8,065 nucleotides of DNA from an uncultured Collinsella sp. (GTDB taxonomy: Bacteria; Actinomycetota; Coriobacteriia; Coriobacteriales; Coriobacteriaceae): contig URIJ01000099.1 of NCBI GenBank assembly GCA_900547835.1, forward strand, positions 1 through 8,065, read 5' to 3'. This document shows, one piece after another, positions 1 to 5,990 of this stretch. The translations under genes and the position numbers were made by a program. Every line of letters starts with the position of its first letter. Position 1 is the stretch's first letter. The notes below the pieces were generated by a model. It did no database searches. It worked only from the letters and a program-made list of their open reading frames with translations, and was not told where the DNA came from.

Positions 1-40
1 AGAAGCCCTCGCTGCGCACTTCGTGCGGCGAGGGCTTCTT
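1..40. terminator. Hairpin terminator at window edge, copy 1 of a repeated hairpin
   Basis: Bases 1-12 pair perfectly with 28-39, enclosing a smaller CGCAC-TTC-GTGCG hairpin. The downstream tract is only TTCTT, so termination strength is uncertain. It probably ends a gene lying before the window. The 25-base core (8-32) and the following TTGCGTCCTGCGGA are identical to sequence at 2551-2594, but the outer stem differs with pairing preserved. Confidence 0.6.
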
Positions 41-59
41 GCGTCCTGCGGAGTGTGCC

Positions 60-262
60 TAAAAGTAAACTAATGGCGGACCCTGCGATGTCCGGTCTTC
101 GGCGGATTACTGGCTGGGGGAATAATGGCGCGCTTCGCGCGTTTGGAAAGGGCTTCGTGCTGCGGAATGCATTCAGAGGGAGACCCATCGGGTCCCTTCG
201 TCCTCGGTCTTCAGGGATTAAAGCTGAGGAGAAGAATGGCGCGCTTCTCGCCTTACGACTGT
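60..262 (+). other. Structured non-coding stretch of unknown function before larA
   Basis: No convincing gene is seen: the short open frames here lack ribosome binding sites and are rich in Arg, Gly and Ser. Several hairpins can be drawn: GCGCG/CGCGC (128-132 with 136-140), the palindrome GAATGCATTC (165-174), a ten-pair stem with one bulge (176-186 with 190-199), TCCTC/GAGGA (201-205 with 226-230) and GAGAAG/CTTCTC (229-234 with 244-249). The last two share bases 229-230, so they compete. The 13-mer AATGGCGCGCTTC occurs twice (124-136 and 235-247). A strong intrinsic terminator follows directly, so a small RNA or a regulated leader is possible. I do not recognise a known riboswitch, T-box, tRNA, tmRNA, 6S or RNase P signature. 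Confidence 0.3.
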
Positions 263-264
263 AG

Positions 265-303
265 CGGCCGCGGTCCCGTTTGGGATCGCGGCCGTTTTGT
301 TGT
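265..303 (+). terminator. Strong intrinsic terminator upstream of larA
   Basis: A 13-pair stem (265-277 with 282-294; one G-T wobble) closes on a GTTT loop and is followed by TTTTGTTGT. It lies 118 bases before the larA start. It therefore either ends the structured RNA before it or, if transcription starts further upstream, acts as an attenuator in front of larA. Confidence 0.8.
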
Positions 304-420
304 GGGTCAAATATGAACGTTGTGTTAATGAGTCGGTGGACGGTGGTGTTTTTCGGTGAGCGGCGTATCCTTCCAACGGTTTATCTAGTGTGTCAGTTGA
401 AAGGAAGAGGGCGCTCGTCA

Positions 421-1698
421 TTGTTTGAATGTGAACTGCCGTTTGACCACAAGACGTTGCATCTGGAGCTCGAGGATAAGAACTTCGCGGGTGTGATGGA
501 AGGTCATCAAAACGAGTTTAAGACTACAAAATCGCAGGAAGAGCTGGTGGAGGAGTCGCTTGCCAACCCTTATGGCTCGCCTTCGCTCGAGGAGCTTTGT
601 GCTGGCAAGAAGGATATCGTCATCATTAGCTCCGATCATACGCGTCCCGTTCCCTCGCGTGTGACGATGCCTATTCTGCTGCATCACATCCATTCTGCTG
701 CGCCCGAGGCTCGCGTGCGTATTCTGGTTGCTACAGGTATGCATCGTCCGTCGACGCACGAGGAGCTCGTCAACAAGTACGGCGAGGAGATCGTTGCCAA
801 CGAGGAAATCGTTATGCACGTCGCGACTGACGACAGCATGATGAAAAAGATCGGCACCCTGCCTTCTGGCGGCGAGTGCATCATCAACAAGATTGCCGCC
901 GATTGCGATCTGCTGCTTGCCGAGGGCTTTATTGAGCCGCACTTCTTTGCTGGTTTCTCCGGCAGCCGCAAGTCCGTCCTGCCTGGCATCGCCAGCTACA
1001 AGACCATCATGTACAACCACAACGGTCAGTTTGTGAACGATTCCCATTCGCGTGCCGGCAACCTGTGCCACAACCACGTGAGCGAGGACATGTTTGCCGC
1101 TGCCGAGATGGCTCACCTTGCCTTTGTGCTGAACGTGGTGCTCAACGGCAAGCACGAGGTCATTGGCTCCTTCGCCGGCGACATCCACAAGGCACACGAG
1201 GCTGGCTGCGAGTTCGTAAAGAGCCTTGCCGGCGTTGAGCCCGTCGAGTGCGAGATTGCCATCACCACCAACGGCGGCTACCCGCTCGACCAGAACATCT
1301 ACCAGGCCGTGAAGGGCATGTGCTCTGCCGAGGCCACGCTTCCCGAGGGCGGTGTGATCATCGACGTCGCCGGTTGTGCCGACGGTCACGGCGGCGAGGG
1401 CTTCTATCACAACATCGCCGACAACGATCCGGCAGAGTTTGAGCGCGCCTGCATCGACCGTCCTAAGGACGAGACCCTGCCCGACCAGTGGACGAGCCAG
1501 ATCTTTGCCCGCATCCTGGCGCATCACCCCGTGATCATGGTCACCGACCTGTGCGATCACCAGATGATTAAGGATATGCACATGACGCCGGTCAACACCC
1601 TCGAGGAGGCGCTCAAGCTCGCCTTTGAGATGAAGGGTGCCGATGCCAAGGTGGCCGTCATTCCCGATGGCCTGGGCGTTGTTGTCGCTCAGCACTAG
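421..1698 (+). CDS. larA: Nickel-dependent lactate racemase LarA
   Basis: Cytoplasmic enzyme interconverting D- and L-lactate with a covalently bound nickel-pincer nucleotide. The 425-residue product closely resembles L. plantarum LarA (424 residues, compared from memory). With the TTG start at 421 the catalytic residues fall at the same numbers as in that enzyme: R75 in DHTRPVP, H108 in GMHRPSTHEE, H174 and the cofactor-linking K184 in HFFAGFSGSRKS, H200 (nickel ligand) and K298 in QNIYQAVKG; the family Trp is at 357. TTG is preferred because AAGGAAGAGG (401-410) lies 10 bases upstream. The in-frame ATG at 280 lies inside the terminator stem-loop and would add 47 unrelated residues. No key residue is missing. 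The nearest alternative is another 2-hydroxyacid racemase of the same superfamily, but the similarity is to true lactate racemases. larD follows 49 bases downstream. Confidence 0.95.
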   Translation: MFECELPFDHKTLHLELEDKNFAGVMEGHQNEFKTTKSQEELVEESLANPYGSPSLEELCAGKKDIVIISSDHTRPVPSRVTMPILLHHIHSAAPEARVRILVATGMHRPSTHEELVNKYGEEIVANEEIVMHVATDDSMMKKIGTLPSGGECIINKIAADCDLLLAEGFIEPHFFAGFSGSRKSVLPGIASYKTIMYNHNGQFVNDSHSRAGNLCHNHVSEDMFAAAEMAHLAFVLNVVLNGKHEVIGSFAGDIHKAHEAGCEFVKSLAGVEPVECEIAITTNGGYPLDQNIYQAVKGMCSAEATLPEGGVIIDVAGCADGHGGEGFYHNIADNDPAEFERACIDRPKDETLPDQWTSQIFARILAHHPVIMVTDLCDHQMIKDMHMTPVNTLEEALKLAFEMKGADAKVAVIPDGLGVVVAQH

Positions 1699-1720
1699 CG
1701 CGCGGCCTAAACGAATCGTT

Positions 1721-1726
1721 TATAAT
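1721..1726 (+). promoter_or_regulatory. Possible -10 box before larD
   Basis: A perfect TATAAT lies in the 49-base gap between larA and larD. No recognisable -35 sits 16-18 bases upstream (that stretch is GC-rich), and there is no TGn extension. It may be a weak internal promoter or chance. larD can also be read from the larA transcript, since no terminator separates them. Confidence 0.25.
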
Positions 1727-1747
1727 TGACAAGAAAGATAAGGTTTT

Positions 1748-2479
1748 ATGCTTACCAAACTCCTCTGCGAATTCGGCGCAACGGCCCTCATGATCATCTT
1801 TGGCGTGGGCGTGCACTGCGATACCGTGCTTAAGGGCACCAAGTATCAGGGCTCCGGCCACATGTTTGCCATCACCACTTGGTCTTTTGGCATCTCGGTC
1901 TGCCTGTTTGTCTTTGGCGGCGCCGTGTGCATGAATCCGGCTATGGTGCTTGCCCAGTGCATCGTAGGCCTGGTGCCGTGGAGCAGCTGCATCCCCTTCA
2001 TGATTGCCGATATGCTCGGCGGCTTTGTGGGCGCCGTAATCGCTTGGCTTATGTATGCCGATGAGTTCAAGGCTTCCGAGGGCGTCGTCGACCCCATTGC
2101 CCAGCGCAACATCTTCTCGACCAACCCCACCACCGAGGGTACGAACTATGCCCGTAATTTCTTCTGCGAGGCTATCTGCACCTTCGTGTTCATCAGCGCC
2201 ATCCTTGCTGCCGCTAGCCGCGCCGGCGAGAACGTTCTGATGCTCGCCATCTGCGTCGGCCTGATCGTTTGGGCCGTTGGCATGGGCATGGGCGGCATCA
2301 CCGGCTTCGCCATGAACCAGGCTCGTGACCTTGGTCCTCGCATGGCCTATCAGGTGCTGCCGATCAAGAACAAGGCCGACAACAACTGGAAGTACGGCCT
2401 GCTCGTTCCTGGCATCGCGCCGTTTGTCGGTGCCGCTCTGGCCGCGCTGTTTGTGCACGGTTTCTTGGGCATGTTCTAG
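1748..2479 (+). CDS. larD: LarD-type lactic acid channel (aquaglyceroporin, MIP family)
   Basis: Integral membrane channel of 243 residues, a normal length for the GlpF/aquaporin family. Six hydrophobic membrane segments can be drawn at about 4-26, 38-58, 77-102, 136-157, 165-184 and 217-243. The first pore half-helix carries NPA at 63-65 (MNPAMVLAQ). The second motif reads NQA (190-192) followed by the conserved Arg193-Asp194, instead of NPARD. Close similarity to L. plantarum LarD (GlpF1; recalled, not searched) and position directly after larA indicate transport of D/L-lactic acid rather than glycerol or water. GATAAGG (1737-1743) lies just before the ATG and is the likely ribosome binding site. 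Probably co-transcribed with larA. A general glycerol facilitator is the main alternative. Confidence 0.88.
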   Translation: MLTKLLCEFGATALMIIFGVGVHCDTVLKGTKYQGSGHMFAITTWSFGISVCLFVFGGAVCMNPAMVLAQCIVGLVPWSSCIPFMIADMLGGFVGAVIAWLMYADEFKASEGVVDPIAQRNIFSTNPTTEGTNYARNFFCEAICTFVFISAILAAASRAGENVLMLAICVGLIVWAVGMGMGGITGFAMNQARDLGPRMAYQVLPIKNKADNNWKYGLLVPGIAPFVGAALAALFVHGFLGMF

Positions 2480-2505
2480 TCTGAGGCTACATAGTTGTCC
2501 GCTGG

Positions 2506-2620
2506 CCGCATGGGGTAACTTCCCAGCGCGTCCTCGGACATGCAAAAAGGCTCGCTGCGCACTTCGTGCGGCGAGCCTTTTTGCGTCCTGCGGAATGCGC
2601 TGGGAAGTTACCCCATGCGG
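2506..2620. repeat. Nested 115-base palindrome with perfect 24-base arms
   Basis: Bases 2506-2529 are the exact reverse complement of 2597-2620; the arms start CCGCATGGGG and end CCCCATGCGG. Between them lies the separate terminator hairpin at 2543-2583. The arms are much longer than an intrinsic terminator needs, which suggests a duplicated or mobile palindromic repeat lying between the convergent larD and TetR genes. Confidence 0.85.
2543..2583. terminator. Bidirectional intrinsic terminator between convergent genes
   Basis: A 13-pair stem (2543-2555 with 2571-2583) continues, after a two-base bulge, into CGCAC-TTC-GTGCG. Its base is A5 on the left and T5 on the right, so both transcripts would end in a U-run. 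It can stop larA-larD transcription from the left and larB-larC-regulator transcription from the right. The core is identical to the hairpin at 1-40. Confidence 0.85.
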
Positions 2621-2758
2621 GCGGCTGCGGGATTTTAGTCGCGTTGGAACAAGCAACCCAACATATATCTGAATTTGGATGTGAGGGGCGTTTTGCTGTT
2701 GGGGGCGTTGAGATGAGGACGATACTTTGGGAAGGGATGACGCCTTGGGAGGAGGCGC

Positions 2759-3298
2759 CTATCTGAAGAGGGGCTTTATGGCTGAGAGGTAGTCTTTAGC
2801 GACGTCGGCCTTATCTGCTTGAAAGTTGTGCCAGGCCCACCATTGGACCATTCCTACGAAGCTTGAGGCTATGTGGTGGAGTAGGAAGCTGCGGTCCATG
2901 GTGCCGGCGGGGCCTGCGGGGTCGGTGGGGACGGTTTCGGCTGCTCGTGACATGATGGTCTTGCGGAGACAGTCGGCGAAGACGCGTGAGCCGGCGCCGG
3001 CTACGAGGGCGCGTACGCCCTGGCGGCGCTCCCAGAGGTTGTTGAGGATATGCTCGACCTGCACGAGTGGGTCGTCGAGGGGCGTACCGTCATCGTCGAG
3101 GGCATGGGTGCAGATATCGCACACGAGCTCAGCGAGTAGGTCATCTTTGCTCTTGAAGAGGCCGTAGAACGTGGCCCGACCCACATGGGCGCGAGCGATG
3201 ATGTCACCGACGGTGATCTTGCCGTAGTCCTCTTCGCGCAGCAGCTCGGAGAACGCCGTAACGATGGCGGCGCGGCTTTTTGCCTTGCGGGCATCCAT
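2759..3298 (-). CDS. TetR/AcrR-family transcriptional regulator
   Basis: A 179-residue DNA-binding protein of the TetR family. The N-terminal domain has the typical helix-turn-helix at about 28-48 (ITVGDIIARAHVGRATFYGLF, shown here as two halves: ITVGDIIARA and HVGRATFYGLF), followed by KSKDDLLAEL. Residues 65-179 form the variable ligand-binding half, with a Trp/His-rich helix near 150-160 (VQWWAWHNF). The start is ATG 3298, two bases past the larC stop. Only a weak GCGGA lies upstream, so translation is probably coupled to larC. The frame stays open back to 3511, but that part is an Arg/Pro-rich shadow of larC. Being last in the larB-larC operon, it most likely controls lar expression; its ligand (lactate, nickel or other) cannot be read from the sequence. 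The candidate operator is at 5050-5083. Confidence 0.88.
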   Translation of the reverse strand: MDARKAKSRAAIVTAFSELLREEDYGKITVGDIIARAHVGRATFYGLFKSKDDLLAELVCDICTHALDDDGTPLDDPLVQVEHILNNLWERRQGVRALVAGAGSRVFADCLRKTIMSRAAETVPTDPAGPAGTMDRSFLLHHIASSFVGMVQWWAWHNFQADKADVAKDYLSAIKPLFR

Positions 3299-3300
3299 GG

Positions 3301-4212
3301 CTAGGCGTCCGCGTGAACGAGCAGGCAGCGGAGCGTACCGGAACAACCCTCGTAGGGGCGCTTGCCGGCGCCGTAGCCGACGGCTTCGATGCGGTAGCGT
3401 GAGGGCAGTTGGTCGGACGTGCGCAGCGCGGTGACGATGGCGGCGCCCGTGGGCGTCACGAGCTCGCCGGCGACCGGTGCAGGCGTGAGGGCGATATTGC
3501 CCGCCTGGCACAGGTTGACGACAGCGGGGACGGGAATGGGCATGAGGCCGTGGGCGCAGCGAATGGTGCCGTGGCCCTCGGAAAGCGACTCGACCACGAT
3601 GTCCTCAATACCCAGGTCGTCGAGGCAGATGGCGACCGAGCAGACGTCGACGATGGAATCGACGGCGCCTACCTCGTGGAACATGACGGTCTCGGGCGTT
3701 TTGCCGTGGGCCTTGGCCTCGGCGGCGGCGAGCGCGGTAAAGATGGCGAGCGCACGACGCTTGGCGCCATCGCTTAGCTGCGAGCCATCGATGATGGCGG
3801 TGACGTCCGCCAAAGAACGGTGGTGATGGTGGTGGGCGTGATGATGGCCCTCGTGGCCATGACCGTGGGCCTCATGGTCATGGTCGTGGCAGTGCTCGTG
3901 CTCGCCATGGTCATGATGGTGGTGTTCGTGTTCGTGTACATGCTCGACAGCTGCTTCGTTGCCGTAGAGCCAGGCCATATCGTGATCGTGGTTCTCGAGC
4001 TCCTCTGCAAGCTGGACATCGAAATCGCAGGCGTCGATGCCGTGCTTGTTTACGCGCGTCACGGCAATCGAAAAGCCGTCGACCGGCAGCGTGGCGAGCT
4101 GCTCGTGCAGATGCTCCTCGCTGGCGCCCAGGTCGAGCAGGGCCGCGACGGTCATATCGCCGCTGATGCCCGAGGTGCCGTCGATGATAAGCGTATGCTG
4201 ATGGTTGGACAT
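3301..4212 (-). CDS. larC: LarC nickel insertase, LarC1 part only
   Basis: LarC inserts nickel into the pincer nucleotide in a CTP-dependent reaction, the last step of LarA cofactor synthesis. The 303-residue product shows family motifs SGISGDM (14-20), FHEVGAVDSIVDV (178-190), VTPTGAAIV (252-260) and GYGAGKR (279-285). Residues 91-131 hold 24 histidines and one Cys, a probable nickel-binding store. The protein ends with a TAG stop right after the LarC1 domain. Full LarC proteins are roughly 400 residues with a LarC2 domain (typical ETNIDDM and KKGRPG-like motifs), and I see none of LarC2 here. In L. plantarum larC1 and larC2 are joined by programmed frameshifting; no slippery site or LarC2 frame is visible. 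TAAGGAG six bases upstream of the ATG is a strong ribosome site and overlaps the larB stop codon. Confidence 0.9.
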   Translation of the reverse strand: MSNHQHTLIIDGTSGISGDMTVAALLDLGASEEHLHEQLATLPVDGFSIAVTRVNKHGIDACDFDVQLAEELENHDHDMAWLYGNEAAVEHVHEHEHHHHDHGEHEHCHDHDHEAHGHGHEGHHHAHHHHHRSLADVTAIIDGSQLSDGAKRRALAIFTALAAAEAKAHGKTPETVMFHEVGAVDSIVDVCSVAICLDDLGIEDIVVESLSEGHGTIRCAHGLMPIPVPAVVNLCQAGNIALTPAPVAGELVTPTGAAIVTALRTSDQLPSRYRIEAVGYGAGKRPYEGCSGTLRCLLVHADA

Positions 4213-4218
4213 GGAATG

Positions 4219-4225
4219 CTCCTTA
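4219..4225 (-). promoter_or_regulatory. larC ribosome binding site overlapping larB stop
   Basis: On the minus strand TAAGGAG supplies both the larB stop codon (TAA, 4225-4223) and a strong Shine-Dalgarno sequence, six bases from the larC ATG. Ribosomes ending larB would expose or reuse this site, which suggests coupled translation. Confidence 0.75.
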
Positions 4226-5005
4226 GCGGGCGCGGGGTGTGCCGGCGCTCAGATGATTGATAAGACTTGCCTGGTATGCGGCACCAAAGCCGTTGTCGAT
4301 ATTGACGACCGAAACGCCGCTGGCACAGGAGTTGAGCATGGCGAGCAGTGCAGCTACGCCACCAAAACTTGCGCCGTAGCCAACGCTGGTGGGAACGGCG
4401 ATGACCGGACAGCTCACCAGGCCGCCGATAACGCTCGCCAGCGCGCCTTCCATGCCGGCGATGGCGATGACCACCTGCGCCTGGGCAAGTTCCTCGGCAT
4501 GCGCGAGCAGGCGGTGCAGGCCGGCGACACCTACGTCGTAGAGGCGGTCGACCTCGTTGCCGTAGAACTCGGCCGTCAACGCGGCTTCCTCGGCGACGGG
4601 CAGGTCGCTCGTGCCGGCGCAGGCGACGACAACGCGTCCGTTACCGGTGGGGGAGGGCTTGCCACCCACCAGGGCGAGCTGGGCGTTCGGGGCATATCCC
4701 AGGTCGATGTCGTTGCCGAGAAGCTCCGAGGTACGGGCTGCTTTTTCGCTGTCCAGGCGCGTGACCAGGATGCGCTCCTGACCGGCATCGCGCAGCGCTT
4801 CGATAATGGCGGCAATTTGCTCGGCGGTTTTACCGGCGCCGTAGACAACCTCGCCGGCTCCCTGGCGCACCCCGCGCGAAAGATCGAGCTGCGCAAAACC
4901 CAGATCGGCGGTTGGCGCCGTTTGGATGCGCGCGAGGGCGACTGCCGGGGTGACTACTCCGTCGGCAACATCGCTCAGCAATTGCTCAAGATCTCGCTTA
5001 TCCAT
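4223..5005 (-). CDS. larB: LarB, nickel-pincer cofactor biosynthesis (NaAD carboxylase/hydrolase)
   Basis: LarB carboxylates the pyridinium ring of nicotinic acid adenine dinucleotide and cleaves its phosphoanhydride, the first step towards the LarA cofactor. The product is 260 residues, close to the L. plantarum protein (about 246). The C-terminal half resembles the PurE/AIRC fold: TSDLPVAEEA (132-141), YDVGVAGLHRLL (156-167), AGMEGALASVIGGLV (183-197) and NSCASGVSVVNIDNGFGA (225-242). C227 matches the cysteine reported to bind the substrate. The start is ATG 5005, with GAAGGGA six bases upstream; an in-frame ATG at 5038 adds 11 residues and lacks a ribosome site. It is the first gene of the larB-larC-regulator operon. 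serB ends 114 bases upstream, with a promoter and inverted repeat in the gap. Confidence 0.93.
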   Translation of the reverse strand: MDKRDLEQLLSDVADGVVTPAVALARIQTAPTADLGFAQLDLSRGVRQGAGEVVYGAGKTAEQIAAIIEALRDAGQERILVTRLDSEKAARTSELLGNDIDLGYAPNAQLALVGGKPSPTGNGRVVVACAGTSDLPVAEEAALTAEFYGNEVDRLYDVGVAGLHRLLAHAEELAQAQVVIAIAGMEGALASVIGGLVSCPVIAVPTSVGYGASFGGVAALLAMLNSCASGVSVVNIDNGFGAAYQASLINHLSAGTPRAR

Positions 5006-5049
5006 ATATGTTCCCTTCGACGGCGCAAAGTCTAGCACTCAAAGGGTAT

Positions 5050-5083
5050 GTTTCCGAACACTAAGACAAAATTGTTCGGAAAC
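5050..5083. promoter_or_regulatory. Inverted repeat, candidate operator for larB operon
   Basis: GTTTCCGAACA (5050-5060) and TGTTCGGAAAC (5073-5083) are perfect 11-base inverted copies 12 bases apart. On the minus strand the repeat begins at the end of the candidate larB -10 box and covers the expected transcription start, the classical position for a repressor. No U-run follows, so it is not a terminator. At 34 bases it is longer than a simple TetR site, so it could bind two dimers or fold as a leader hairpin. Confidence 0.6.
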
Positions 5084-5110
5084 TATAGGACAGACTGATT
5101 CTATTGTTAG
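5082..5110 (-). promoter_or_regulatory. Candidate sigma-70-type promoter for larB-larC-regulator
   Basis: On the minus strand CTAACA (5110-5105; four of six to TTGACA) and TATAGT (5087-5082; five of six to TATAAT) are separated by exactly 17 bases. Transcription would start near 5075, giving a leader of about 70 bases before the larB ATG at 5005. It supports reading the lar operon independently of serB. Confidence 0.5.
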
Positions 5111-5119
5111 AAGGATCGA

Positions 5120-5755
5120 CTAGTCACGCAGGATGATGTCCATGGCGAGCATCAGGTTGCGCTCGTCGATGGCAAACGGGGCGGCTTCGCGCGTCTTGGG
5201 CTTGGCGCAAAACGCGATGCCCGTGCCCGCGGCCTGAATCATGGGGATGTCGTTGGCGCCGTCGCCGATCGCGACGGTGTGGGCCATATCGACGCCGCAC
5301 TCAACTGCCCAGTCCAGCAGCTGGATGAGCTTGGACTCCTTGGTCACAATGTCTGCCGCCAGCTTACCGGTGAGCTTGCTGTCCACGACCTCCAGACGGT
5401 TGGCCAGGCAAAAATCGATGCCCGCGGTGGCCACGATCTTGTCGGCGACCTCGTGGAAGCCACCGCTTACCACGCCGACCTTCCAGCCCTTGCTGTGTGC
5501 CGAGCGCACAAGCTCTAACGCGCCGGGGGTAAATGTCACGCGCTCAAAAGTGCGCTCGAACACGCTCTCATCCAAGCCGGCAAGCAGCCCCACGCGCTCC
5601 TCGAGCGCCTGCTTAAAGTCAAGCTCGCCGCGCATGGCGCGTTCGGTGATCTGTGCAACTTGCTCTCCCACGCCGGCTTCCTCGCCCAACAGGTCGATGA
5701 CCTCCTGGTTGATGAGCGTGGAGTCGATATCCATAACGATGAGGCGTGCAGTCAT
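5120..5755 (-). CDS. serB: Phosphoserine phosphatase SerB (HAD superfamily)
   Basis: Cytoplasmic enzyme that hydrolyses phosphoserine to L-serine, the last step of the phosphorylated serine pathway. The 211-residue product has the HAD motifs in order: MDIDST with nucleophile D9 and acid D11, VVSGGF (95-100) as motif II, Lys142 in the motif III region, and GDGANDIPM (164-172) with metal-binding Asp165 and Asp169. The cap region includes ITERAMRGELDFKQAL (36-51) and RV near 55, typical of SerB rather than of other HAD phosphatases. It lacks the N-terminal ACT domains of some homologues, and the length fits the compact form. ATG 5755 is chosen because GGAAAGG lies six bases upstream; the upstream ATG at 5800 has no such site. 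It is divergent from aspS, and no functional link to lactate is evident. Confidence 0.93.
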   Translation of the reverse strand: MTARLIVMDIDSTLINQEVIDLLGEEAGVGEQVAQITERAMRGELDFKQALEERVGLLAGLDESVFERTFERVTFTPGALELVRSAHSKGWKVGVVSGGFHEVADKIVATAGIDFCLANRLEVVDSKLTGKLAADIVTKESKLIQLLDWAVECGVDMAHTVAIGDGANDIPMIQAAGTGIAFCAKPKTREAAPFAIDERNLMLAMDIILRD

Positions 5756-5799
5756 GGCGGGCCTTTCCGAGTGCAGTTGTATTGGGGCACATTGTCGCA

Positions 5800-5830
5800 C
5801 GCGGCGCGCCTGGGCGACGGCCAGGCCGCG
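5800..5830. repeat. GC-rich hairpin between serB and aspS
   Basis: CGCGG (5800-5804) pairs with CCGCG (5826-5830), and CCTGG (5809-5813) pairs with CCAGG (5821-5825). This gives a ten-pair stem with a four-base bulge and a seven-base loop. It has no U-run, so it is not a standard terminator, and its role is unknown. Confidence 0.4.
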
Positions 5831-5948
5831 TCAATTGTTTCGTCTCCGTCAAGTCTTTGGGCAAGAGTTGCTTTTTCGCGGTACATCGACGTGGGTGCGA
5901 TAAGATAGAACGCCATGTCTGGCTGCGCGGTTTACGCAGGCTGGGCAA

Positions 5949-5990
5949 ATCTGTACGACGCCGCCCGGAACGACACGGGGCGGCACAGAT
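5949..5990 (+). promoter_or_regulatory. aspS leader hairpin next to the ribosome site
   Basis: ATCTGT (5949-5954) pairs with ACAGAT (5985-5990) and GCCGCCC (5960-5966) with GGGCGGC (5978-5984). This gives 13 pairs with one five-base bulge and an 11-base loop. It ends four bases before the AAAGGAGG ribosome site of aspS. It could influence translation or bind AspRS or tRNA, but no T-box signature is seen. Confidence 0.45.

Noticed and set aside
60..303. NiCo riboswitch, T-box or tRNA before larA
   Set aside because: I looked for conserved core sequences of these classes as I remember them, including a TTCGA T-loop and a T-box, and found none. A covariance-model search was not possible.
418..1695. 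425-residue open frame antisense to larA
   Set aside because: It mirrors larA exactly and has a His/Val/Leu/Gly-rich composition typical of a GC-rich antisense shadow. It has no family resemblance and no ribosome site.
2622..2758. Further terminator or small gene 3' of the TetR gene
   Set aside because: A seven-pair stem just past the stop has no U-run, and the short open frames across this stretch have no ribosome site or protein-like composition.
3299..3511. N-terminal extension of the TetR gene, or a LarC-TetR frameshift fusion
   Set aside because: The extension is an Arg/Pro/His-rich shadow of larC. The TetR domain begins right after ATG 3298, and no slippery sequence is visible near the larC stop.
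3820..4260. Apparent Val/Met-rich membrane protein on the plus strand
   Set aside because: It is the antisense of the His-rich LarC segment: CAC and CAT codons read backwards as GTG and ATG. The hydrophobicity is an artefact.
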